From positions 1 through 26,058 of IMG/VR virus record IMGVR_UViG_3300022752_000340: 26,058 bases of DNA; one strand, written 5' to 3'. The position numbers were made by a program, and so were the translations under genes. The notes under the pieces are model-generated. The model had not been told where the DNA came from. It saw nothing but the letters and a program-made list of their open reading frames with translations, and did not search any database. The DNA is from a virus. This document shows positions 7,758 to 14,211 of this stretch, piece by piece (the first letter of the stretch is position 1; each line of letters begins with the position of its first letter).

Positions 7758-7763
7758 TTTCCC
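7714..7763 (-). promoter_or_regulatory. Programmed -1 frameshift signal (slippery heptamer plus stem-loop)
   Basis: The G-like frame reads CTG GGA AAC GCC TAA, so G GGA AAC (7763-7757) is an in-frame X XXY YYZ heptamer, one base different from lambda's GGGAAAG. After a 7-base spacer a 13-bp stem follows: GCCAGCGGGAACA (7749-7737) pairs with TGTTCTCGTTGGC (7726-7714), with two G-U pairs and a 10-base loop. The 0-frame stop lies in the spacer. Heptamer, spacer and stem match a textbook -1 frameshift site. Confidence 0.85.
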
Positions 7764-8131
7764 AGTTCGGCTTGGTGGGGTACTGGGATGGCCTCTACCT
7801 TGCCTTTCTGAGCTTCGTCCAAGATGTTAGAGACGATTTGAGTGGCCGCATCTCGATCTGCTTCTGTCTTGCCCTCAATGAAATCCATAATCTTTTCACG
7901 AAACAAGTCCCGATTCCAAGCCAGTTTGATCGCCTCTTTCCTGCCCTTGGCAATCTGGATGTGCATATATATGAACGACCAGATAAAGTAGATCGAGGAG
8001 TCGTTGTCGTCCCTTACTTGCAAAAGGAGCAAGCGAGAGCCTTCCGTGTAAGGGGCAAGTTTTTCGCCCATATATTCCTTGTCTGGGGATATAAAGGCCG
8101 AGTTTAGTTCTTCTTCTAGGGATATGCTCAT
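7751..8131 (-). CDS. Tail assembly chaperone, lambda gpG-like
   Basis: A 126-residue protein from the ATG at 8131, which overlaps the previous stop (ATGA). It is acidic and helical, starting MSISLEEELNSAF and ending EAIPVPHQAELGNA. Its central segment SSIYFIWSFIYMHIQIAKGRKEAI is predicted to be an amphipathic helix. It stands between the tail tube and tape measure genes and carries the frameshift site at its 3' end, the defining context of tail assembly chaperones. In lambda, gpG and gpGT coat the tape measure until tube subunits polymerise. The family call rests on position, length and frameshift signal rather than on strong sequence similarity. Confidence 0.8.
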   Translation of the reverse strand: MSISLEEELNSAFISPDKEYMGEKLAPYTEGSRLLLLQVRDDNDSSIYFIWSFIYMHIQIAKGRKEAIKLAWNRDLFREKIMDFIEGKTEADRDAATQIVSNILDEAQKGKVEAIPVPHQAELGNA

Positions 8132-8502
8132 AGATGCTTTAGGATTGCCCTTCGTTGTTCTGAGGTTGCGTTTTCTGAGATAAGTAGAGTCTGACCGCCC
8201 CTTTGTATCACCCGCACCGGAACCGCCCTCTTGAGAAGCCCCAAGAAGGTTTCTCGGTTCTCCAAGGCCGCTCGAACATATCGGATTGGGCTTTCTGGGT
8301 CGCTTTTCATTTCTGACCAAGGGCGTTCCATTTCTGCCTTAGCCTCTGCTCCTGCCCCCGCCTCGAACCAGAATGTCGCTTGGGCACTTCCGTCCTCTTT
8401 GATTGTCCTCGTTACCGGGTCAAGTTGTCTTGGCTTTGCCCCAAAGGAAGCAACGGCACTCGCCACTTTTATATTAGTCGTTCCCCAGTAGGCTTCGGTC
8501 AT
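8128..8502 (-). CDS. Tail module protein, unknown
   Basis: A 124-residue protein between the tail tube gene and the G-like chaperone. The N-terminal half holds polar strands and the phrase ATFWFEAGAGAEAKAEMERPW; the C-terminal half is helical and basic (ETFLGLLKRAVPVRVIQRGG). The stop overlaps the G-like start (ATGA). The ATG has no SD (leader AAATCCTAAACTT) and lies just after a hairpin that follows the tail tube gene. I do not recognise the family. Its place suggests a role in tail assembly. Confidence 0.6.
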   Translation of the reverse strand: MTEAYWGTTNIKVASAVASFGAKPRQLDPVTRTIKEDGSAQATFWFEAGAGAEAKAEMERPWSEMKSDPESPIRYVRAALENRETFLGLLKRAVPVRVIQRGGQTLLISENATSEQRRAILKHL

Positions 8503-8519
8503 AAGTTTAGGATTTCATT

Positions 8520-8538
8520 AAGAGGTTTAGAACCTCTT
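8520..8538 (-). other. Hairpin directly after the tail tube stop codon
   Basis: AAGAGGTT-CTA-AACCTCTT forms a perfect 8-bp stem beginning at the stop codon of the tail tube gene. No T-run follows, so it is not a standard intrinsic terminator. It could protect the 3' end of a processed tail-tube message or damp expression of the next gene. Confidence 0.5.
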
Positions 8539-8885
8539 TAACTTACATTCGGATAGCCAGTCGCCGAGATATCGAGGGTCACAAAGGCATCGTTAGACTT
8601 GTTAAGCGTGATGGAGTCGATGCGAGTTGTGCCAAGGGTAGTTGCATTCGCCAAGGCCGCAAGAGCTGCCCCTGCGGTCACAGTATAAGCACCAGTAATA
8701 GCAACCGAGAGCGAGTAGGAGGTCGTGGCGTTATAGTATCCGATGGCAACGATGTCGCCTGAGTTATTGCGGACTTCATTCTTCTCCACATTACGAGCCT
8801 CTGAAAAGCTCTGAACCAGTCCGATGCCAGCTTCCGCAACCAAGCCGAAAGACAAGCCCTGCGTGCCAATAGTAACGGCCGCCAT
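8538..8885 (-). CDS. Major tail (tube) protein, small form
   Basis: A 115-residue beta-rich protein. Residues 24-55 (VQSFSEARNVEKNEVRNNSGDIVAIGYYN) match the pattern of small siphophage tube proteins, in which a strand with S..R...K.EV.N..G.....Y forms the conserved core. The next part has alternating strands (TTSYSLSVAITGAY), a loop rich in A, and IDSITLNKSNDAF near the end. It sits upstream of the chaperone pair and tape measure, as tube proteins do. The ATG at 8885 overlaps the stop of an 11-residue leader frame (TAATG). A GAGG lies ten bases upstream. A high-copy product would fit the hairpin just after the stop. Confidence 0.75.
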   Translation of the reverse strand: MAAVTIGTQGLSFGLVAEAGIGLVQSFSEARNVEKNEVRNNSGDIVAIGYYNATTSYSLSVAITGAYTVTAGAALAALANATTLGTTRIDSITLNKSNDAFVTLDISATGYPNVS

Positions 8886-8920
8886 TAGATTGAAACCTCG
8901 TTAGAAAGTGTGTTTTTCAT
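8885..8920 (-). CDS. Possible 11-residue leader peptide before the tail tube gene
   Basis: An ATG at 8920 preceded by AAAGGAG opens an 11-codon frame (MKNTLSNEVSI) whose TAA overlaps the tube ATG as TAATG. The SD-to-ATG distance is only about three bases, which is short. The frame could couple ribosomes onto the tube start. It may be chance. Confidence 0.35.
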   Translation of the reverse strand: MKNTLSNEVSI

Positions 8921-8935
8921 AATCTCCTTTGCTTA

Positions 8936-8941
8936 TGTCAA
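8936..8941 (-). promoter_or_regulatory. TTGACA start-associated element
   Basis: TTGACATA stands 24 bases from its first base to the end of the leader ATG at 8920, with AAAGGAG in between. Confidence 0.35.
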
Positions 8942-8942
8942 A

Positions 8943-9197
8943 TTATCGTGGGAACACCCGCACCTTTATCAGTTCCCAGATTGTAGAAAAGACCGCCCCC
9001 GACACTAGCGCAACCAACCATAGCTTAGTTTTGATGGTATGCGACTCCCTCTCTAGGGTGTCCACCTTGCCATTGATCTTGGCTGTCCATTGAGCTATTT
9101 CGCTGGTGTGACGCTCTAAAATTGAAATCAACCCCACCTGCCGCTCCTCGATTCTTGCAAGCCTCTCCCTCAAATCCGCTACTTGATCGGCACTCAT
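8943..9197 (-). CDS. XhlA-like coiled-coil membrane protein
   Basis: An 84-residue protein: residues 5-55 are a charged coiled coil (DLRERLARIEERQ and onward), residues 59-78 are a membrane span (LWLVALVSGAVFSTIWELIK), and the tail is basic. This is the layout of the haemolysin XhlA family, which assists holin and endolysin activity in Bacillus prophage PBSX, and it is widespread in phages. The ATG overlaps the stop of the preceding 46-residue gene (ATGA). Its location among tail genes, away from the endolysin at the left end, is unusual. The call rests on topology. Confidence 0.6.
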   Translation of the reverse strand: MSADQVADLRERLARIEERQVGLISILERHTSEIAQWTAKINGKVDTLERESHTIKTKLWLVALVSGAVFSTIWELIKVRVFPR

Positions 9198-9334
9198 ACT
9201 TCACAATCCTCTGCTCCTTCGCAGATTCGGACGCATAGCTCGTTATTGGAGTCGTAAAACTTCTCTATGTAGCCCTCGGCCTCAAGCCATTTGAGCGAGG
9301 ACATAAAATCCTCATAAGTATATTGGTGCATCAT
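9194..9334 (-). CDS. 46-residue protein, unknown
   Basis: A short frame starting MMHQYTYEDFMSSLKWLEAE and ending with a cysteine-containing acidic tail (three cysteines in the last 14 residues). The helical opening with LKWLEAEGYIEKFYD has the look of a half winged-helix module. Its TGA overlaps the ATG of the XhlA-like gene (ATGA), and it follows the lipoprotein gene after seven bases. The tight packing on both sides supports it as a real gene. SD is weak (AGAG). No function can be given. Confidence 0.6.
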   Translation of the reverse strand: MMHQYTYEDFMSSLKWLEAEGYIEKFYDSNNELCVRICEGAEDCEV

Positions 9335-9341
9335 ATTGGCT

Positions 9342-9467
9342 CTACTTGCTGGGCGTTTGCCCTGCGTCCTCGGCGGCTTGCATCATATCGTAGTTCGGCA
9401 AGCCAGTGTTCTCGGCTGGCCGTGGAGAGCAGGAGGAGAGCAATAGGGCGATGAGGAGGAGAGGCAT
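9342..9467 (-). CDS. 41-residue lipoprotein
   Basis: The frame starts one base after the previous stop codon and encodes MPLLLIALLLSSC, a signal peptide with lipobox LSSC, followed by a 28-residue polar tail. Mature length would be 29 residues from C13. Together with the next two genes it forms a small envelope-directed cluster. Options are a second Rz1-like spanin component, a superinfection-exclusion lipoprotein that masks the receptor, or a tail-attached anchor. The sequence is too short to decide. Confidence 0.65.
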   Translation of the reverse strand: MPLLLIALLLSSCSPRPAENTGLPNYDMMQAAEDAGQTPSK

Positions 9468-9468
9468 A

Positions 9469-10284
9469 TTAAGCTAGTGCAATTGCGATTGCATTCATTA
9501 GCGTTGTCACTCTGGTGTCTAAAAGAGCGAGGTCAAGATTGTCGCCCATTGAATAAAATGACATTCGTGCATCGCAGAGGTTTTGATTGCTGAATCCACC
9601 AGCAAAAACAAAGATATTTAGGCTTGAGGCTATTGCCGCTGAAGTGATTGATGTGCTTGTATTGGTTTGAGCTGATCTTGCTATAACTGCTGTCGAGCTA
9701 CTTCTTGCTCCACCCTTGAAGCCAGTTGTTGTTCCTTGTCCAGAAACATTTATTGCCGTGGTCGTGGCCGCAAGTCTAGCCGCAAACTGATCTGACGCAT
9801 TTTTTGCTATAAACAACCTAGAGCCTAGTGCGGATTGATTTCCTAAAAACACTTTAGTTGTTGCCGATGACGCTGGGGCAGATGCTACATATACAGATAA
9901 GTGATGATTATTTTGTTGAAAGAATGTGTTTGAAACATATCCAGTGCTAATGGATTTGGTTGATCCATCGCCAAGCAATCCAGTCTTTCTATTGTAATCT
10001 CCACTAACAAAAGTGCTAGTAGATGGTGCATTTCCAATTAGAGGAATTAAAGCACCGCTCAATGTCCTTGCCCCAGCCATAATGCAAGACGCTCTGATTG
10101 CCGACCAAATTCCATCTTGCTTGCAACCGATTACAAAACTATTAATAGCCCCCCGCACTTGCCGCTCTAGTGGTTGTCCATCTGCCGCCTCAACTCGCAA
10201 AATGTAGTTTCTTGCGTCTGGGTCGAATAATCTGTTCTTAATCCGATTTACTGGCAACGGAGCTACCGCCGAATACAAGGACAT
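9469..10284 (-). CDS. Virion adhesion protein with lectin-like domain
   Basis: A 271-residue protein from the ATG at 10284, which has AAGGAG seven bases upstream; longer starts have none. The core reads GAINSFVIGCKQDGIWSAI, then CIMAGARTLSGALIPLIG and VSGDYNRKTGLLGDGSTK. I know this order from phage structural proteins with a concanavalin or laminin G-like jelly roll, usually fibre or capsid-surface proteins that bind glycans. The C-terminal half alternates strands rich in S, T and A, ending in two short helices (LALLDTRVTTLMNAI). No signal peptide. It follows the ISGTV-repeat protein and probably forms a virion surface structure with it. The fold is inferred. Confidence 0.7.
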   Translation of the reverse strand: MSLYSAVAPLPVNRIKNRLFDPDARNYILRVEAADGQPLERQVRGAINSFVIGCKQDGIWSAIRASCIMAGARTLSGALIPLIGNAPSTSTFVSGDYNRKTGLLGDGSTKSISTGYVSNTFFQQNNHHLSVYVASAPASSATTKVFLGNQSALGSRLFIAKNASDQFAARLAATTTAINVSGQGTTTGFKGGARSSSTAVIARSAQTNTSTSITSAAIASSLNIFVFAGGFSNQNLCDARMSFYSMGDNLDLALLDTRVTTLMNAIAIALA

Positions 10285-10295
10285 TGCCCTGCTCC

Positions 10296-11417
10296 TTAAT
10301 GACTCATCCAACTGGCCGTGCCAGCGGTAGCGAAAATGGCAGAAAGCGTGGTGGTGGTGTAGTCGCACTCGTAAAAATCACCGCTGGATAGTGCAACCAT
10401 AAATCCCCCGCCGAGCGTAGTGGCCGTAACCCCTGCGTTTATAAATAATTGCCCTGCTCCTAGATTGTATACGGTAGCCATCTTGCGAGCTGTGTTAGCC
10501 GGGACTAGCGTGGCAGAAGCTAGCGAAGTGAAACTGCCAGATGTTATGACAGTAGATGAGATTGATAGGTTTGCGGTAACCGTCCCACTAATCGCAGGGA
10601 GCGAGCCGATGGTGACGCTGTTCCCTACCGTGACGGATGAGATGCTGATGGGGACAGTCCCGCTGATGGATGCGGTGACCGTGTTAGAAATTGATGCGGT
10701 GACAGAGCCAATCTGTGCCGTGCCTGCGACTAACGCTGGTAGCGTAGTTAGTGAAACAGCCTGCGTGGCTGGGAAGTTAGATATGCTCGCCGTGACGCTT
10801 CCAATCTGTGCCGTTCCTGCTCCGATGGTGACTGTCCCTGCTCCAATCGTCACCACGCCGATGCGGTTTGTGCCAGCGGGGAGGGCAGAGCCGATGGTGA
10901 CTGTGCCAGAGATGGGGAAAAATTCGTAGTTACCAGTATAATTCAAAATGCCCTCTGATATTTCGTCGCTAAAATTAGTTCCAGCCATTGCCGTCACCGT
11001 GCCAGAGATCGGGAGCGGATTGCTAGACCCAACGCTCCCGCTAAGACTTGAAACTTGAACTGGGATTGTAATCTGCCTGCTTGAGCCGGTTATATCTTCA
11101 TCATAGCCAATAATCGGTATCTGTTGAAGACTAGAACCATTTACATTTGCCCCAAAAATATTCGCCGTCACCGTGCCAGAGATGGCTGGAAGCGAGCTGA
11201 TCGTAAGGCTGTTCCCCACCGTCACCGTCCCGCCTACTGTAACTGCACTGGCTCGGAGTTGGGTGTTGGTAAGATTAGCCGAAGTCGCATTGACTATATC
11301 TGTAATTGCTTGAGTGCCAAGGCTAATAACCGTGTGGGCGGTGATGTGTTGCCCACTAGAAAGAATGGTTGAGAGCGTAGTTGCCGACTGGTTGCCGTCT
11401 AAAATGGAAAGTGCCAT
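10296..11417 (-). CDS. ISGTVT-repeat beta-solenoid-like virion protein
   Basis: A 373-residue protein dominated by degenerate repeats of the type PAISGTVT, TIGAGTVTIG and AQIGSVTASISN, which predict a stack of short beta strands. The C-terminal 75 residues (from about VPANTARKMATVYN) form a separate module with GQLFINAG and FYECDYTTTTLSAIFATAGTAS, common as a terminal cap in phage structural proteins. It has no signal peptide. An AAGG lies six bases before the ATG. Place and composition suggest a tail- or neck-attached fibre or whisker. The repeated DNA may allow length variation. Which virion part it belongs to cannot be read from the sequence. Confidence 0.65.
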   Translation of the reverse strand: MALSILDGNQSATTLSTILSSGQHITAHTVISLGTQAITDIVNATSANLTNTQLRASAVTVGGTVTVGNSLTISSLPAISGTVTANIFGANVNGSSLQQIPIIGYDEDITGSSRQITIPVQVSSLSGSVGSSNPLPISGTVTAMAGTNFSDEISEGILNYTGNYEFFPISGTVTIGSALPAGTNRIGVVTIGAGTVTIGAGTAQIGSVTASISNFPATQAVSLTTLPALVAGTAQIGSVTASISNTVTASISGTVPISISSVTVGNSVTIGSLPAISGTVTANLSISSTVITSGSFTSLASATLVPANTARKMATVYNLGAGQLFINAGVTATTLGGGFMVALSSGDFYECDYTTTTLSAIFATAGTASWMSH

Positions 11418-11433
11418 ATAGCCTTATCCCTTG

Positions 11434-11925
11434 TTAAATGACTGCCACATACATTGAGTTTTGCTTTTGGTAGAAGTTCAAATACCGCAAGCCATCGTCT
11501 AGTTCTGATGGCGTGCAAATTAGGCTCATCTTCAAGCCCCTCTGCCAAGCCCTCTTCGCTGTCCTAATCGTCGGCGTTTGCCCAGTAATTCGTGCCGTAT
11601 AAACCTTTGTATCGACTATATTGTTTTGAATCTTGGTAAAGAGAGGTGGAGTTTCAGAATAGAACGCCTCAAAGATTGAGCAGTATTCAGAGTCAAAAGC
11701 CTCTTGGCTAATCTTGGCCGCTGTGTCAGAGTAGTCGATTGTAACGGAAACTTCATAAACCCCAGTATAATTGCCAAGAAGCTGACCCCCAACCGATGCA
11801 GAGATTGTTGCGAATGGGAATAGCTTTGCACCTACCCTATTAGTCTTATAGACATTGAGATTGGGGATATTGGCTAGAAGATTTTCTAAAGCATCCTCCA
11901 CATTGATTTGAACGCTGTTGTTCAT
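11434..11925 (-). CDS. Tail terminator-like protein, paralogue B
   Basis: A 163-residue protein from the ATG at 11925, which overlaps the previous stop (ATGA); the longer frame to 11970 is not needed. It aligns along its length with the product of 11922-12338: VEDALENLL against VENALLNVV, ATISASVGGQLL against VTVQASISGEEL, VYTARITGQTP against FYVAKVTGDNP, and RAWQRGLKMSL against RTWSRAMTLDI. It carries an extra C-terminal extension of about 25 residues. Size and site match minor tail proteins of the lambda gpU/gpZ or HK97 gp10 kind, which cap the tail tube at the head. Which of the two paralogues has which role is unknown. Confidence 0.65.
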   Translation of the reverse strand: MNNSVQINVEDALENLLANIPNLNVYKTNRVGAKLFPFATISASVGGQLLGNYTGVYEVSVTIDYSDTAAKISQEAFDSEYCSIFEAFYSETPPLFTKIQNNIVDTKVYTARITGQTPTIRTAKRAWQRGLKMSLICTPSELDDGLRYLNFYQKQNSMYVAVI

Positions 11926-12338
11926 TTCTTTGCCGTTGCCGTGATGTCTAGGGTCATAGCCCTTGACCAAGTTCTGTTCTGCCCAATCACGGCAGGGTTA
12001 TCCCCAGTCACCTTCGCCACATAGAAGGTGATGTTTGAGTGGTCGGTGAGGTAGCTTGCTAGGTCTGGGTCACGATAGAGTTGTTCTAGGATGTCATAAA
12101 ACTTGGCATCGAAGTCGGCTCTTGCCGTGGTGTCTGCCCTTGCTACATAGGTTATTGAGGCGGGGGTTTTGAACACACCAGAGAAAGGCACAAGCTCCTC
12201 CCCGCTGATGCTGGCTTGAACCGTGACGCTTGGCATCGTGCGAGCCGTCCCCCTCTCGCTGGTAAAGAAGTTCACGCCAGTAATTCCAGAGACAACATTA
12301 AGGAGGGCGTTCTCCACCTCCCTTTCAATCGAGGCCAT
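11922..12338 (-). CDS. Tail terminator-like protein, paralogue A
   Basis: A 138-residue protein of mixed helix and strand, starting MASIEREVENALLNVV and ending TLDITATAKK. It is a clear tandem paralogue of the next gene. A helix, a central strand pair with SGVFKTPASITYVARAD, and a C-terminal strand pair with ITFYVAKVTGDNP match what is known of tail terminator folds (alpha/beta with a central sheet). The ATG overlaps the previous TAA (TAATG), so the neck genes are translationally coupled. Assignment to tail completion rests on order: after the head-completion candidate, before the tail tube. Confidence 0.65.
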   Translation of the reverse strand: MASIEREVENALLNVVSGITGVNFFTSERGTARTMPSVTVQASISGEELVPFSGVFKTPASITYVARADTTARADFDAKFYDILEQLYRDPDLASYLTDHSNITFYVAKVTGDNPAVIGQNRTWSRAMTLDITATAKK

Positions 12339-12655
12339 TAGGTAGTAATTTCCGCAAGCTCGATAGTGAAGGACAAGCCATCGGTGCTTTGCGAAAATCC
12401 TCCGATCATACGCTCCACCCCACTCACGGTGCAGAGTGAACCAATCGTGGGGGCAGAGATCGCTGAAGCTAGGACAACAACAGACTGGGTGACTCTGAAC
12501 ACCTCCCCGCCTATCTCAAGTTCACTGGCGGTTGTTAGGTCTGTGACTGATGCTGAAACTGCGGAAGAGCCAAGCCCGGTGACTGTTTGGAACATATCGG
12601 CAATCATAAATTGCAGATCAGTTGAGAAGTAAGAGGTATCGATTGTCCCCGCCAT
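12338..12655 (-). CDS. Head-completion or neck protein (gpFII-like position)
   Basis: A 105-residue protein from the ATG at 12655, which has the best SD of the window, AGGAGGTGA, five bases upstream; the longer frame to 12697 lacks support. The sequence shows an N-terminal helix (STDLQFMIADMFQTVTG), then strands with VFRVTQSVVVL and a closing block ERMIGGFSQSTDGLSFTIELAEI. The C-terminal strand pair resembles the small beta proteins that close the portal ring and join the tail (lambda gpFII and related). The call is positional. Coding resumes here after the sugar cassette, and a TTGACA element plus strong SD suggest independent, high translation. Confidence 0.6.
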   Translation of the reverse strand: MAGTIDTSYFSTDLQFMIADMFQTVTGLGSSAVSASVTDLTTASELEIGGEVFRVTQSVVVLASAISAPTIGSLCTVSGVERMIGGFSQSTDGLSFTIELAEITT

Positions 12656-12669
12656 AAAATCACCTCCTA

Positions 12670-12675
12670 TGTCAA
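12670..12675 (-). promoter_or_regulatory. TTGACA start-associated element
   Basis: TTGACATA stands 23 bases from its first base to the end of the 12655 ATG, immediately before the AGGAGGTGA SD. It overlaps the TGA stop of the upstream glycosyltransferase. Confidence 0.35.
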
Positions 12676-13340
12676 TCCATCCTAAGCATCCCCTCAAAGT
12701 CGAAAATGTTGTCAGTTTCCCACTCGTTCTTCTGGGGGAAGAAGCCAGTCGGCTTGCCCCTTCTCACTACTGATGCCAGAACGATGGGGGTGCTATTGAT
12801 AGTCCAGAAATCCTTTGCTCCTCGGATTGCCTTTGCCATCTGCTCAACTGATGTGGCGGTGTAGGTGTTTAATCCTTGAATCTTTATGTCGGCTGGGCAT
12901 AGAACAAAGAAGCTGTCTTTGCCCATAGTTTGTCTAGCTCTAACAATTAAATCTAGCGGATTTCGATAGTAGCCTTGAGACAATCCGAATGGGGAGACTA
13001 GGTTGTAGGTTTCCGGAAGTCCCTCGGCTGGTTTGTCGTCTAGCTTATCTAGGACAATGTTGGTCTTGTCTGCGTCCTTAATCTCTGGGTGACTATACAC
13101 AAAGTCCGTCCAGCTTCTTTTGCTCTTTCTGTAAGCCTCATACTTGTTAGGCCATATTTCTAAATCTAAAATATCCCCCTTGCTTCCGGCCTTTACATAG
13201 CTGGTCAGTTCAAAAATGCTGTGGTATTGGGCGAAGCAATCAAAGAAAACTTCGTGGCCTTGATCGGCTAGGTGTTTGCAAGCTGGGAGGCAACGAAGCA
13301 CATCGCCCAACCTCTGCGAGTATTTGATTGTTTTTGCCAC
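12672..13340 (-). CDS. Glycosyltransferase, family 9-like (GT-B)
   Basis: A 222-residue protein starting with GTG at 13340, with GAGGA eight bases upstream. The N-terminus (IKYSQRLGDVLRCLPACKHLADQGHEVFFDC) matches the start of heptosyltransferase-type GT-B enzymes, where a G-D-V/I-L-x-x-L-P motif opens the first Rossmann half. The C-terminal FWTINSTPIVLASVVRRGKP resembles the acceptor end of family 9, where a T/S-N-S-x-P-I-x-A pattern contacts the nucleotide sugar. At 222 residues it is shorter than bacterial heptosyltransferases (about 320-350), so it is reduced. It probably modifies a virion protein or a host glycan together with the other cassette enzymes; the acceptor is unknown. Confidence 0.65.
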   Translation of the reverse strand: MAKTIKYSQRLGDVLRCLPACKHLADQGHEVFFDCFAQYHSIFELTSYVKAGSKGDILDLEIWPNKYEAYRKSKRSWTDFVYSHPEIKDADKTNIVLDKLDDKPAEGLPETYNLVSPFGLSQGYYRNPLDLIVRARQTMGKDSFFVLCPADIKIQGLNTYTATSVEQMAKAIRGAKDFWTINSTPIVLASVVRRGKPTGFFPQKNEWETDNIFDFEGMLRMD

Positions 13341-13342
13341 GC

Positions 13343-13966
13343 TTAATTCCTCACGCCAGCCATCGTCAATATATTGGGAAGGGGCAAATCGGATTTTCTT
13401 ATCTTATCCTCTGGGTTTGCGTGATAGATTGGGGTGAACCCAGCCGACTCCATAACTTCACACAACCCGCCGGCGGTGAAGTGGTGGAAGTGTTCGTTCT
13501 CTCTCCTATGTTTCCAATGGTAGAACCAATCATTCCCTAGGTCATGAAACCAAGGGACAGAAATGAGGATTTGATTGGTGTGAAGTTTTGCTAGGAAGCT
13601 GGATATATTTCTTGTCTCAAGATGCTCGATTGAATCAAAGAAGGTTACAAGATCGCAATCTATAAAGAGGGAGCTTGTTTTGGTTACTGGCTTCTTTAGG
13701 GGGTAATCAGAAACATCATACCCGAACGACTTCACGCCATTATTGGCACAAACAGAAAGGAAGTCGCCGTTCCCATAGCCAAAATCTAAAACTGAATCAA
13801 ATTTGAAAAGCTCTTTACATAGGGCAAATCGCAACTCCGACATCGGCCTCGTTGTGTCATACTTATCATAGCGTTCTTCCGAATACTCTTTTGAATAAGT
13901 CGGGATAGCCCCAGTCACTACATCTTGGTAAAGATGGCCGCAAGCCAGCTTCGTATATCCATTCAT
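13343..13966 (-). CDS. Class I SAM-dependent methyltransferase
   Basis: A 207-residue protein. The ATG at 13966 overlaps the previous stop (ATGA), which favours it over a TTG at 13984. Motif I reads SVLDFGYGNGDFL, followed by a second acidic strand end (FGYDVSDYP). The block LVTFFDSIEHLE matches the post-motif II region of the Methyltransf_23 type, and the later HFHHFTAGGLCEVMESAGF is typical of sugar-active methyltransferases. An N-terminal CGH segment (TKLACGHLYQD) might bind zinc. Such enzymes often sit in glycan operons and methylate a sugar, which fits the flanking glycosyltransferases. Protein or small-molecule targets cannot be excluded. Confidence 0.75.
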   Translation of the reverse strand: MNGYTKLACGHLYQDVVTGAIPTYSKEYSEERYDKYDTTRPMSELRFALCKELFKFDSVLDFGYGNGDFLSVCANNGVKSFGYDVSDYPLKKPVTKTSSLFIDCDLVTFFDSIEHLETRNISSFLAKLHTNQILISVPWFHDLGNDWFYHWKHRRENEHFHHFTAGGLCEVMESAGFTPIYHANPEDKIRKSDLPLPNILTMAGVRN

Positions 13967-14211
13967 TTTTTTACCAACTCGCAAAGTGCCTTTTTAATGA
14001 CATATTGAATGACGGCTTCTGGGTCATGTTGCAATGCCAACATACCCGCCTCAAAAAGTTCCTTCTTGGCCTTGTCATCATAGGTGATATCAACCTTCAC
14101 ATACTTGGTTTTGCAGGGGCGAGACTTCCCGAATTTAATCATACCAAGCCCCTTGGTATCTTCCCCCTTTTTTGCTTTCCTACATCCAATTATTTGATTT
14201 GCGTTTTTCAT
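13963..14211 (-). CDS. Small basic protein, unknown
   Basis: An 82-residue protein from the ATG at 14211 with GGAAGG seven bases upstream; the reading frame extends to 14328 but no SD supports that, and it would lie deep in the glycosyltransferase gene. It overlaps the end of that gene by 32 bases and the methyltransferase by four. Residues 1-40 are lysine-rich with two cysteines (GCRKAKKGEDTKGLG), and the C-terminal half is helical (KKELFEAGMLALQHDPEAVIQYVIKKALCELVKK). It could be a small nucleic-acid-binding or partner protein. I do not recognise it. Confidence 0.6.
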   Translation of the reverse strand: MKNANQIIGCRKAKKGEDTKGLGMIKFGKSRPCKTKYVKVDITYDDKAKKELFEAGMLALQHDPEAVIQYVIKKALCELVKK

